From Darksidea phi (taxonomy: Eukaryota > Ascomycota > Dothideomycetes > Pleosporales > Lentitheciaceae), in NCBI GenBank assembly GCA_030770425.1, contig JASJFT010000418.1:1-17545 (forward strand): DNA of 17,545 nt. Direction: 5' to 3'. The position numbers were made by a program, and so were the translations under genes. Shown one piece after another: positions 8,959 through 17,545 of this stretch. The notes beneath the pieces are model-generated. The model ran no database searches. It saw only the letters and a list, made by a program, of their open reading frames with translations, and had not been told where the DNA came from. Numbering within the stretch: the stretch's first letter is position 1; each line of letters begins with the position of its first letter.

Positions 8959-10379
8959 TCACAACGGCAACGAAGCCGCCCGCCCACCTTGTCCAGCATG
9001 TGTATCTTGTCCTGCAACCCACCCTTTCTTTCTTATGCGCCGCATGCACCTCGCCTCTTCCATCGCCACGGCATCACCAAGCCTCCCACAGGCCTCAAAG
9101 CAAAACTCCTCGGCATACTCGCGCATTTCTGCGTCCGTCTTATCCCTAATCGCCTCCGCTCTCTCGGTGAGCTCTTCCACCGTGCTATTTAACTGGTCAC
9201 GCAATTCTGTGATACCCTCCTCCTTTGTAATAGCCAACTCTGCTTTGTAATCGTCGAGTTCCTCAAAGAATTCGTTGTCAGCCGTGGCTCGCGTATCAAG
9301 TGCGTCGTTAAGTGTGTCTGTGCGTAGTTTATCGAGCTTCTGGAAGTAGATCTCTTGCAGCCGCTCTCCGGCATCAGCAGCTATGCGCGTACTTATGCGA
9401 GTAGCGATGGAGGGAGTAGCTATGGGGTCCGAAGTCGAAAAATCGACGGCGAACAGTTGAGCCAGGACACTAGGAAGCACTGCCTCGACTGTGGTTTTCA
9501 CCATGTGTTCGAGTTCCGATGTGTGATGGAGGGGCGAAGGCGGGGGACTGGGCGATGCCGTCGTCGTGGTGGCCTTTTCGGTTGGGGAGCCTGGGACGAA
9601 GCTGGGAGCGGTTGGCGATAATGCGGGGTAGGGTGCAGGGGATAGAACGCGTCGACGTTTCGAAGGCGGCCGCGTGGGCGACAAACTGCCTGTGCCTACG
9701 CAGATGAGTTAAGTTTCGGGGTTAAGGTCAAACGACGCCACTTGCCTGGTCTAGACGGTTCGGCGGACGCGGCAGCGTACGAGGGGGGGGGGGCGCCAGG
9801 TACGTTATCTTCGAGGGGACTGAAGACGGTCCAGTCCGTTTGCCTCGATAACGGTCCGCTGTATGCCTTAGCAGGAACGCCAGTCAGATCACGCGAGCGG
9901 CTGATGAGCTGGAGGAAGGCTGCATGGTTCTGGTTGAGGTAGTGAATGTCGAAAAGCAGGTCCACGGTGATTGCGCTAGCGAGCTGTCGAAGCTGGTCGA
10001 AGTGGGATTCATGGCCCAGCTTTGCCGCGATGCAACCCGAGGAGGGGAGGCACCGGACGGTGCACGGTTGGCGCAGATCCAGCGAAAGAGTCATCACGGC
10101 AGGAGATGTATTCCTCCACCGGATCCTCGCGAGTTGGTGCTCATCCAGGTCTCTGTTGACGGGGAAGAGACCCAGGGCTTTCCAATTATCAGCATCATAG
10201 GCCAGCTGAAAAGGCTGGGTTTCTTCGAAGCCGCGCACGTGGATGAGGAAGTTGAGGTAGATGCTGGTCTCCCCACAAGACTCGGAGTGCTTGATGTGGA
10301 GTACACACGAGTATGGTCCTTCAAAACTTGAACAGAATGCAAATGCCGGGGTGTTCCGCAGCAGGAATGTGTATGCCAT
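8959..10379 (-). CDS. hypothetical protein, 454 residues, disordered middle and coiled-coil C-terminus
   Basis: I do not recognise a named domain. ATG at 10379. Two minus-strand frames, 10379-9742 and 9685-8959, can be joined by a 56 bp intron (9741-9686; donor GTGGCG, branch-like CTTAAC, acceptor GGCAG), giving 455 codons with stop. The second frame has no ATG of its own and starts in a Pro/Ser-rich stretch (SPTRPPSKRRRVLSPAP) that fits the end of the first exon. The N-terminal ~190 residues look folded (mixed alpha/beta). The middle is rich in Pro, Ser and Thr with a basic KRRR nuclear-signal-like cluster. Roughly the last 150 residues are Glu/Asp/Arg/Leu-rich and likely helical or coiled-coil. 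An 11-base C run (G on plus, 9783-9793) encodes part of APPPS and is a likely place for length errors. The join is inferred; the alternative is two separate genes or a broken one. Confidence 0.6.
9783..9793. repeat. 11-base mononucleotide G/C run inside a coding frame
   Basis: Eleven consecutive G on the plus strand, coding Pro codons in the minus-strand hypothetical protein. Runs of this length slip during replication and sequencing, so the frame of the gene depends on the exact count here. With eleven bases the upstream and downstream frames agree. Confidence 0.9.
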
Positions 10380-10915
10380 TGTTAACAGAACCTATCTGAC
10401 GCTATCCAATGAACTCACCAACAAAAGCCCTCCGCAAGCACGCAGAGAAACCCGCCCACCCGGGCTTTAATCGCGACGTGCGCGAGGAGCAGCCCTGACT
10501 CTGGTCGAACAGCACCCAGCCACGGAATCACCAGTCCCGTCGTAGCCTACTACCCCTTGGCTGTTCAAAGAACCACCCTCCACAGCGTAGAAACTCAGCG
10601 TGTCGGCGGTGAAGCAGAGTGACGCCGCAGCCTCTGCGTGCAGAGCCTTGTGAAATTCGCAAGGATAGTAGACTGAAGGGAGCCAACAGGCAGAAAGGGA
10701 CTCGGGGCACCAGCAGTTCGCGAGCCAGCGTCGACGCTTGTCATATGAAAAGGCAAATAAGGGTGTAAATATTGAAGAGAATGTAAATCAATAAAAGTGA
10801 GAGGGGCAGTGGAGATGGAGGTGATGAAGGCGGAGAGGTAGAGATGAGGTCTGGAGCATCCATGCTAGAGAAGGCATCCATACCAAGGCTGGCACTAGCG
10901 CCTTGGCAGAGGCTG
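10380..10915. other. upstream region of hypothetical gene, no supported gene
   Basis: 536 bp of GC-rich to purine-rich DNA. A 30-codon plus-strand frame (ATG 10409, TGA 10499-10501) and a 60-codon minus-strand frame (10528-10710) are open, but neither resembles a known protein. 10741-10860 is purine-rich (GGAGGTGATGAAGG-like), typical of a fungal promoter. A small inverted repeat CCAAGG/CCTTGG lies near 10882-10906. RIP-type depletion begins immediately after 10915. Confidence 0.4.
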
Positions 10916-11077
10916 AGGTAAGCCGCTACGCGTCGCGTCGTACTTATAGGTTTAATAAACTTTAATAACCTATAATTAATAGTATAATATTATAATCTCT
11001 AGTATAGATAAGAAATAGTTTATATATATATAATTACTATATTATAATCTTATATAGGTCGTAGGACGTAGGGTACT
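10916..11077. mobile_element. RIP-mutated repeat remnant (162 bp without CpA/TpG)
   Basis: No CpA or TpG occurs across 162 bases, while TpA is abundant and CpG persists (CGCGTCGCGTCG at the left end). This is the mark of repeat-induced point mutation, which changes C to T in CpA on either strand. The tract ends exactly where an LTR-like TGTTAC begins at 11078. The original repeat is unrecognisable. Confidence 0.75.
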
Positions 11078-11490
11078 TGTTACGAACCACTCACGTACAA
11101 TAGAACGTTGGCAAATAGAGCTGCCAGAGATCGAGCCTATCACTGGCTCCGATAAGGAATACGAAGAATACGACACAGACTTCATAATTGGAGATCTCGG
11201 ATATGAGGCTGATCACGATATGGTCACGTGACTTAGATGTCACGTGATAGATCTGTGGACCTGTGGGACAGATCTAGCAGATCCAAAGGAACAAATTGAT
11301 ATATAATGACCACGAATCTCCTAGATAGCTTCCTCCCTCATAGTCAATTCGAATCCAGATTGATCCAGGCATATCAACGTAATTGAACTATCACATCCCG
11401 GCTCCTTATCCTCCCCCCTTATCACGTGACCAAACACCAAACGAGTCCGAACAACCCATCGGGGTTTAACCGTACTCCGAGGAAGCTACA
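11078..11490 (+). mobile_element. LTR retrotransposon LTR plus leader, not RIP-mutated
   Basis: The LTR candidate runs from TGTTACGAACC at 11078 to ...CTATCACA at 11395 (318 bp, TG...CA ends), followed by a leader-like segment to about 11490. CpA and TpG are normal in this island although RIP tracts flank it on both sides. It contains paired TCACGTGA palindromes near 11223 and 11238, AGATCTGTGG and a TATATAATGA box near 11300. The part from about 11245 to 11480 aligns by eye with 16445-16690, where the same sequence appears RIP-degraded, so this is a repeat family with at least two copies here. No target-site duplication is found at the two ends, so it is not a clean solo LTR. The Ty3-type assignment is tentative. 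Confidence 0.65.
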
Positions 11491-11715
11491 AGCTAGATTT
11501 ATAACTTAATTAGTAATCTAATATTATATAACTATAATAGTCGTAATAGTTACTAGGACGAAACTACTAAGATTATTAAGAGTAGTAATAGTTATAAGAA
11601 TTCGACTACTACGACTATTATTACTACTAATAAACTAGACTGTAGGAGATATAAAGAAAATAATCTTTTTAACTTTTAATTTTAATTTCTTATAGTTAAT
11701 CTCTTAAACTCGATT
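11491..11715. mobile_element. RIP-mutated tract reaching into the metallopeptidase 5' end
   Basis: No CpA in 225 bases, and one TpG (11641-11642). The tract holds an imperfect inverted repeat of TAGTAATAGT/ACTATTATTACTA type at about 11581-11628. It continues to the point where the metallopeptidase homology starts (11703), and no ATG remains there. RIP of the neighbouring repeat has evidently spread into, or stopped inside, the gene's start region. Element identity is not recoverable by eye. Confidence 0.7.
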
Positions 11716-13097
11716 CAATACTTCTGCCCATACTGCCGGCTGCAGTTTTCTCGTACAGAATTGACGCGTCATGCGTCGGGAGAGAAATCGACAGAGATAT
11801 TCGCGGCGCGATGACAAACGCTTTCAGTACGACTGACTCGGCCCTGCGACGTCTCAACCAGAATCCGTATGACAGAGAGACGGCCGACTTGATACGTCGC
11901 CTGTTCATGCCAAGAACGGCCAGGATCCAAATAACAGAGATGCAATGAGCAAAGTCAAACGGATCTTTGAAAACATCAATACCAATTATCGATTGGAAAC
12001 TACTGGACCTCTTCAGGTCACCGATATCGTACGTTCATACTCATTCACTATCTATTTTCTTGTATACTGATTCCGTCTACTAACAGATGATCTACTACGA
12101 CGACGCCCGTTTTGTATTCCAGGGCAAACGTGACAAGAAGCTCAGGAAGATTTACTATGACACAAGTAAGTCGAACTCCATATCCGGCAAACTCAATATC
12201 AGGTTTGCAATACTGATCACCTTATCTAACATAGCAACCAATACGCAAGTGCTGTACAAGGAACAGAGTTGCCATGGTTGGATTGGAGATTTCGCCACTC
12301 TTGCCGTGACCTATAACGCTCAATGGGAATCCGAGCAATGGGACGAAACAGCACAAGAATTGGAGATCATCTATGAAGACAGACCTACTCAGATCCAGCT
12401 CTGTCTATGGTTCATTGATTGTGAGATTTTCATGACGAACTATTCGAATTCGATTCCTGACAAAATTGTGTAGGGATCAAAAACCAAGAAATATATGCTT
12501 GGAAATCAGGTCGCAAGGTCAAATATTGGGAGATTTGTCGTGAACAAGGCCCAGAGTAATCAGGCATTGACTCAGATTGTTGAGCTCGAGGATTTGAAAT
12601 CCTAGCCGTGGGATGCGGCGTCTGGTATCCAAGCTGATTGTTCGACGTAGATGCCTTCTCATTGCTTGACAAGGTTCTACTACATGAAATGAATCATGGA
12701 AGATCTGCGTTCGTAGGCTCCAAGAGGATCAATGGCAAGTGGAATCACTTTAAGGGCACTGACGATGTAAGCTACGTCTTTCGCAATTCAAAACACTTTG
12801 AACCTTCACACGAACAGCACTGACGGAGATTTCTTACAGGTGGATGTTCCTGGATCTTCGTTCACACAATTTATGCCGTTCTTCGGATCACGACCTGCGT
12901 ACGGATGGAAGTGGGTGAGAGCTCTTGCTCGACTAGGCCCCGATGTTGCCGGGCTGTTTCCATGGAATCAGAAGGCTCCAGATCACAACGCAGATTCCAC
13001 CGCGTTGTTCGGCAGTGCTGCTAAACTGTTAGACGACCAGCAGTGGCCTCGGCATGTATTGGACGACGGTAAGATTGAGTTAATTGGTGTCCAGTAG
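11703..13097 (+). pseudogene. M35-like (aspzincin) zinc metallopeptidase pseudogene
   Basis: Protein-like homology runs from a hydrophobic secretion-signal remnant (LLPILPAAVFS at 11721-11753) through DASC and the conserved body to TAG at 13095-13097. The zinc motif HEMNH is encoded at about 12683-12697, followed by GTDD at an intron boundary and a later AYGWKW block; deuterolysin-type enzymes have HExxH plus GTxDxxYG. Introns: 12029-12086, 12166-12234, 12421-12473 and 12767-12839, all with GT...AG ends. Lesions: no start codon (a TAA at 11697 precedes the homology); one base missing near 11909; one extra base near 12485; TAG nonsense at 12603-12605; one base missing near 12639. The reading frame after each shift continues the homology, so these are true breaks rather than missed introns. 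It would have been a secreted endopeptidase. The family call is good; the third zinc ligand cannot be placed. Confidence 0.8.
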
Positions 13098-13292
13098 TCC
13101 GAGATAAAGATTGAGGGTATATCCGAAAGTAGTAAGATTAGAGGCTGTCTTCATTGCTATGGACAAAGATTGTCAAAAGGATTGCATTGTTTTCATCCGG
13201 ATGTAGCAGCTACATCATTAATTTTTCGCAGAGCACAAACTTATAAAAACATAACGAGGTACCGTACGTACTTTGTAAAATAATCAAAATTG

Positions 13293-14227
13293 CTATAAGG
13301 GGAACAAAATACGGTCGTACGGCCTACTCTTGACGGCCAGCGTGAATGTCAGCTTTCCAAGCCTTTCAAGCACAGTCTCGGGCATGGCCATATTCATCTC
13401 GATTTCAAAAAGGGGGGCAGAAACATGATTTAGCGGTTCCAGAATGGAGATTAGCGCGTCGTCTTCGACAGCAGTCGCATCTTCCTGCTCATGCGTGTCC
13501 CAAACGATGATCTTGACGTGCAACGAGCGAAGCCCACGTAGATTTTGAAGGGTTGCGCAGCTTGTCGACCATTGGCAATAATTATCCGGAGGGAACATTT
13601 CGTGCTCTAGCCAGTATCTCTGTGGTGTCAAAAATATTGTCGAGACATTCAAGTAGCGAATTTGGTGCCACTGAGGTCGTGGCGTGACAGAATTGAAGGC
13701 TGATATACCCCGGGCCCCCTTCAAGCTGAATGCGTTGGCTGCGTACAGGATATGGATTGCTTCCAAGTAGCTGCGTCAATTGTAAGCAAAACTGAGAAGA
13801 TTCATTGAAGCATACGCACATGCGATGGCAGCTCAAAAGTAATGCTAGCATTTGATCGCTCGAGTGGAAGGTGAAGTTCCGTTTGCGGGATGATCCTTGC
13901 TTCTCTAACCACGTGCCAAAACACTTGTGCTGCCAGGTCGGACCCTCACAAGCAGTGTCTTCGCATCGGCGACATCCCACACGATTTGATTGATCGTCGA
14001 AAGGAATGACGTGCATAAACCGGTGCCGGTCGCCAAGAACAGCCTCGTAGATGCTAATACACAGCTCTGCGGGGAAATTTCGGCTGAAAAGCGGGCATTT
14101 GGTCTGTTCGTTGCGCGGTTCCTGGGATCGGTGGGCGTAGTGGTGCCTGTGGTTTGGGAGAATTTGTCGGCGGAGGGCGCTGCGCTCGACGATTGCTACG
14201 TAGGCTTCGAAACAGCCAGAGCCCCAT
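13293..14227 (-). pseudogene. DUF7730-type hypothetical protein with one frameshift
   Basis: Fungal protein of unknown function, common in Pezizomycotina accessory DNA. ATG at 14227 opens a basic/Pro-rich leader (MGLWLFRSLRSNRRAQRPPP). The conserved core (CPLFSR-FPAELCISIYEAVLG) starts in another frame near 14098, then come Cys-rich CRRC...CEGPTW-HKC, LALLLSCHR and, after an intron at 13771-13819 (49 bp, donor GTGCGT, acceptor GCAG), EAIHILYAANAFSL and W-STSCATLQNLRGLRSLHV. With the intron out, the span is 886 bases; taking one base as inserted near 14098-14102 makes it 885, exactly 295 codons, which supports a single +1 insertion. Typical members have the same layout and about 300 residues. 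It is convergent with the metallopeptidase pseudogene. Sequencing error is the main alternative to real decay. Confidence 0.75.
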
Positions 14228-14671
14228 CGTGGAAGTAGTGAGCGAACGTTTGAGGGCAAAAGCGTGAGAGACTAATTTAAGTGTCTGTCAGATGTAATCA
14301 GACGCCCGGCTGAGTCATGTAGGCTAGTGGGTGTACCCATCGCAAGGGCGAGAAGCCTTGCATGAGTACCTACATCCCGCAACAACAAACATCACCTCAT
14401 GCGGACCTGTTGGCATTCATCACAGCTTGTTTACCTTTTTTAAGCCCCGGACACCTACAGCCACGTGGTTTCCTACTGACTAATCAGTCCATTCCTACAC
14501 ATATATTAGCCTCACTTGAGACGCCCTCACAAGGAGGGGAGAGGGAAATATACATTACTTTTCACTACTACCCTGCTTACAGCCATGAGCCCGGTCTCAC
14601 CCGCACTCACACTTATACTTTGACGATCTACCTATCTACCAACGTACCAATCGAGCGTCGCCTACATCAAT
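14228..14671 (+). other. upstream/leader region of Copia-like element
   Basis: 444 bp between the DUF7730 start and the gag ATG. From about 14362 an open plus-strand frame runs 116 codons (to 14709) without family similarity and overlaps gag in another frame, so I regard it as chance. TGTTGG at 14408 could open an LTR, but no matching CA end with a tRNA-primer site is evident. CpA and TpG are normal here, so the left edge of RIP lies further right. Confidence 0.35.
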
Positions 14672-14824
14672 ATGTCCCAAAACGCCGTCCATTCCGACAT
14701 TGTTCTTGAAGGCCAAAACAGCTGGGAGCTCTGGATCTTTGTCTTCAAACGAATCGCCGAAACAGGGGACGTATGGGAATATATCGATCCTAATCAACCC
14801 CATCAAGTCATTAGGAGTAGTTGA
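14672..14824 (+). pseudogene. Ty1/Copia-type gag N-terminal fragment
   Basis: ATG at 14672 opens 50 codons ending at TGA 14822. The sequence DIVLEGQNSWELWIFVFKRI followed by AETGDVWEYIDPNQP matches the start of fungal Copia gag (substrate-like LxGxxNWxxW...GxVWxYIDP). Normal gag-pol polyproteins exceed a thousand residues, so this is only the first few percent. Behind the stop the composition turns AT-rich within about 170 bp and coding potential is lost. The fragment marks the 5' coding start of an element, on the plus strand, whose body is the RIP tract that follows. Confidence 0.75.
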
Positions 14825-16444
14825 ATTTATCGACGAACAGTTATCAGATTGAGTTACTTTATTGTATCGGCATATCGGACCTACCAAAACTACCTCGTAA
14901 AAGTTAACTTCCTATTACCGAGCAAACGTATACGTCGGTTAAGAATATATAAGATCGTAATATTACTATCAAGGTTAATAGTTTCGGGGACAAGTAGTAT
15001 TACGTAGCGCGTAGTTCGGAAGTTAAGTATCTAGCTATTTATATCGTAAGAGTCCCTAATCTATCTAGAAACTACCTTTAATTAAATATTTTCCTATTTT
15101 CTTAGTTTTATTCTATTAATTATTACTTTTAAGGAATCTTCTTATTAAATAAAGTCTTAAAGTATTCTATTATATAAATAGCTATAATATATCCCTTTAG
15201 CTTAAAGATATCTACTATCTATAATACTAATCTATTTAATTAAGCTCTTAATCTTAATAAGACTTAATTATCTTATAAATTATATATATTCTTATTTTAA
15301 AAGAATCTTAGTAAATCTATTAATAGATATTTATAAAAGGATAAACTTTATTCTTACTATATAGCTAACTATATATAGAGAGTCCGACTATAATAATATA
15401 AGAAAAATAAATAAATAGATAAGAAATTAAATCTTATAAAGTAATCTTCTATATATACTAACTATTAAAGTAAAATAATCTACTTTAAATAATATTAATA
15501 ATAGCTTCGTATACTATAAAGTATAAATAGATTTTTATCTATTATATATCTCTTTTTTTAAAGAGATTATTACGTCTACTTCTACTAGAGAACTTCTAGA
15601 TTATTATTAAGCTAGTTATAGTTATATACTAGATTCTATATAGTTTTATATTCTATTATTATATTTTCTTAAGAATTTATCTTATCTCTATCTAAATATA
15701 ATTTATTTACTATCTTAGTATTTCTATATCTATTTATCTATATATATCTTATAATTCGAATTCTTCTTACTTCTTTTTAAGAACTAGTAATATAGTATTA
15801 ATATTAAAAGCTAATAGTTTAAAAGTTCTTATTAACTATACTATACGACGTCTATTTAAAGCTATTAGTATACTTTCTTATACTATCTACTCGAAGAAGA
15901 GTACTCGCTCTAGTATCTATTTATCTAGTAGACGAAATAATTCTAATATATAGCTAGTTAATAAAGTATACTAGTAATATCTTAAGTTTAATAAATAATA
16001 AGTTTAGAAACTAGAATTAGATAATAAGAATAACTACTAACTAGAGGGTCTATTTAATTTTAAAAATATTTAAAAGAATTAATATATTTTTAAAATCTTT
16101 ATAATCTATATATAATATAATAATCCTCTTTCTTAAGAGCTTAGACTACTACTTAGAATAATATTATATTAGCTTCTAGACTAGCTATATTTTTTATAAT
16201 TCTAATTATCTTATTATTATAAATTAAATATATACTACGAAATATTAGTAAGAAGAGCTACCTAAGATTACTAGTTCTAATATAGAATATAATAATTATA
16301 ATTATAGTATAAATAATAATTAATATAAATAGCTTTACTAGAAAGTTATATAATATATCTATATCTTAGTAAAGATAAATCTAAGAGTTATATAATAGCT
16401 TAGTAGATTTATTAAAATAAAGCTATAAAGCTATAACTTAGTAG

Positions 16445-16690
16445 ATCTATAGGTATAAAACTAATAGATCTAAGGGAACTAAATTAATATATAATAACTA
16501 TAAATCTTCTAAATAGTCTTCTCCCCTTATAGTTAATTTCGAATCTAGATTAATTCTTATCTATTAATATAATTATACTATTACTTTTTTATTCTAAACT
16601 TCTTCTTTTTTATCTTAAGTATAACCCCTAAATAAGACTAAATAACCTATTAGGTCTAGACCCTATTTAATACTTTAACTATCTAATAGG
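16445..16690 (+). repeat. RIP-degraded copy of the LTR/leader found at 11245-11480
   Basis: By eye the two segments align over about 235-245 bases in the same orientation. Landmark matches are AGATCT blocks, ATTRATATATAATRACYAYRAATCT, AATTCGAATCYAGATTRAT and AACCYATYRGG near the end (IUPAC codes mark C/T and G/A differences). Most differences are C-to-T or G-to-A in the direction of this copy. The copy lies inside the CpA-free tract, while its partner does not. It shows what this family looked like before mutation. Confidence 0.7.
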
Positions 16691-17304
16691 TAGAAATAGC
16701 TAATTATAATAGTAGAAGAAGAAACTAATCCTAGTACTACTATATACCCGGTATCTTAACTTAAGTCTCTAAAAGCTAGAAGCTACTATAAGTTTAGCTC
16801 TTTAAAGAGTAGTATAATTATAAAGAATTTTAAAAGAGTTATTAAAAATTAGTATATATTTAAGAAATAAGAGAATATATTAGAAGTCTAAATTATAGAA
16901 TTAATCTAGTAATTTTAAAAATATATAAGTAAATTCTTAAAGCTAAGAAAACTAAAGAAGTTTAAAGGATTTCTAGCTAATATAATAATTTATTTTAATT
17001 TTAATAAAGTATAACTATTTAATAAAATTTTAAAAGTATTATTTATAGTAATATAGTTTATTAGAAAGACTATTATATAGTTTAAGATATACTTAAATAA
17101 AAGACTATAACTTAATAAAATCTATTAGAGTAATAAAACTAGAGCTATTTTCTCTAGCTATAAGTACTTTAAGAATAAGCTATATATTATATTTAAAGAT
17201 ATTAACTTAAAAAGACTAATAGAATAAAAGATTATATAACTTAAATAAATTAAGTCTATTATTATATATATATTCGAGTTCGAATAACTTACTATTAAGA
17301 TTTA

Positions 17305-17320
17305 GTAGAAAGAAGTAACC
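17305..17320 (+). other. candidate polypurine tract before the right LTR
   Basis: GTAGAAAGAAGTAACC is purine-rich and sits immediately left of TGTTAC, the position of the plus-strand primer site in LTR retrotransposons. It has itself lost any TpG, so it belongs to the RIP-mutated internal region. Short and therefore uncertain. Confidence 0.4.
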
Positions 17321-17545
17321 TGTTACAACCCTACGCGAATTACAGGATGCGGGGTATCCCGAGAAGGTTGGAAGCCAAGACAAGGGCTTAGTTAGTGATC
17401 TAATATTACGTGACAATGATCTGGTTGATCTGTGTCTTAGCGAATAGAGTAAATAGAGCATGACCAACAATGATCTGGTTGATCTGTGTCTTAGCGAACA
17501 GAGCAAGTAGAGCAAGGCAAAGCGGGACAGATATAAGAAGATGGA
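17321..17545 (+). mobile_element. LTR-like sequence, incomplete at window end
   Basis: Begins TGTTACAACCC right after the purine-rich tract and the last base of the RIP tract, as a 3' LTR would. Normal CpA/TpG content returns at the first base. It contains two copies of a 54 bp unit and ends at the window edge in GACAGATATAAGAAGATGG, which resembles the TATA/transcription-start zone of fungal LTRs. It shares TGTTAC but little else with the LTR at 11078, so it is probably a different family. The right end is missing. Confidence 0.6.
17413..17520 (+). repeat. 54 bp tandem duplication inside the right LTR
   Basis: Unit starting ACAATGATCTGGTTGATCTG is at 17413-17466 and again at 17467-17520. 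The first 33 bases are identical. Differences further on include AACAGAGCAAG in copy 2 against AATAGAGTAAA in copy 1: two CpA-to-TpA changes and one G-to-A. Copy 1, nearer the RIP tract, carries the mutated forms. Confidence 0.85.

Larger units (their letters stand above)
14993..17320. mobile_element. RIP-saturated retrotransposon DNA, 2,328 bp without CpA or TpG
   Basis: I read every line of this stretch and found neither CA nor TG on either strand, while CT, CC, AG and a few CG remain. One sampled 60-base line is 15% G+C. Loss of exactly this dinucleotide pair is the product of RIP carried to completion. No open frame of interest survives. The left part continues from the Copia-type gag start. 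About 16445-16690 corresponds to the LTR/leader at 11245-11480, so at least two elements are nested or abutted. The last 16 bases, GTAGAAAGAAGTAACC, look like a polypurine tract directly before an LTR. Confidence 0.85.

Noticed and set aside
10409..10501. small plus-strand ORF of 30 codons upstream of the hypothetical gene
   Set aside because: Too short, no similarity and no splice continuation found.
10916..11700. AT-rich tract as centromere or replication origin
   Set aside because: The specific absence of CpA/TpG with retained CpG and CpT points to RIP; short length and adjacent LTR sequence explain it better.
14362..14709. 116-codon plus-strand open frame before gag
   Set aside because: Starts with ATG but reads like translated leader (Thr/Pro/His/Tyr-rich), overlaps the gag fragment in another frame, and has no family similarity.
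17216..17515. 99-codon minus-strand open frame with an internal repeat
   Set aside because: The repeated peptide comes only from the 54 bp DNA duplication in the LTR, and the rest lies in the RIP tract.
17413..17520. CRISPR-like repeat pair
   Set aside because: Only two directly adjoining copies without spacers, in a fungal LTR; it is a simple tandem duplication.

Overview
The window looks like a filamentous ascomycete (Pezizomycotina) chromosome segment. The evidence is intron-bearing genes with 49-95 bp introns (GT...AG, CTRAC-like branch points), fungus-specific families (CYP68-like P450, EthD protein, rhodopsin-domain 7TM protein, Zn2Cys6 regulator, DUF7730 protein, M35-like metallopeptidase), and long AT-rich tracts with the signature of repeat-induced point mutation (RIP). 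No species can be named from sequence alone.

Left half (about 460-8514): a compact secondary-metabolite-type tailoring cassette. A microsomal P450 (minus) and a small EthD-domain protein (plus) diverge from one 468 bp promoter. A seven-helix membrane protein (minus) and a FAD-dependent monooxygenase (plus) diverge from a second, 805 bp promoter. An AflR-type Zn2Cys6 regulator (plus) follows. Both shared promoters are rich in TCGG/CCGA tetramers, a plausible binding element for a Zn2Cys6 regulator. No core enzyme (PKS, NRPS, terpene cyclase) lies in the window; if there is one, it is to the left of position 1 or elsewhere. The P450, EthD and membrane genes read intact. The monooxygenase has an in-frame TGA before its second FAD motif, and the regulator has an in-frame TAA after its DNA-binding domain, of the CAA-to-TAA type. 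As written, the cassette probably has no full-length regulator and no working flavoenzyme.

Middle (about 8515-14230): a hypothetical 454-residue protein rebuilt from two minus-strand exons. Then comes an island of LTR-retrotransposon sequence inside RIP-mutated DNA (10916-11715), an M35-like metallopeptidase pseudogene (lost start, three frameshifts, one nonsense codon), and a minus-strand DUF7730-type gene with one frameshift.

Right part (about 14230-17545): the start of a Ty1/Copia gag reading frame, which passes into 2,328 bases (14993-17320) with no CpA or TpG dinucleotide at all. This is saturated RIP. Inside it is a RIP-degraded copy of the LTR seen at 11078-11490. The tract stops exactly at TGTTAC, the start of another, unmutated LTR-like sequence carrying a 54 bp tandem duplication.

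Overall this is a decaying, repeat-bounded accessory region: a tailoring cassette with point lesions in two key genes, next to pseudogenes and RIP-silenced retrotransposons. Exon boundaries were assigned by eye from splice signals, reading frame and family similarity; no alignment or transcript data were available.
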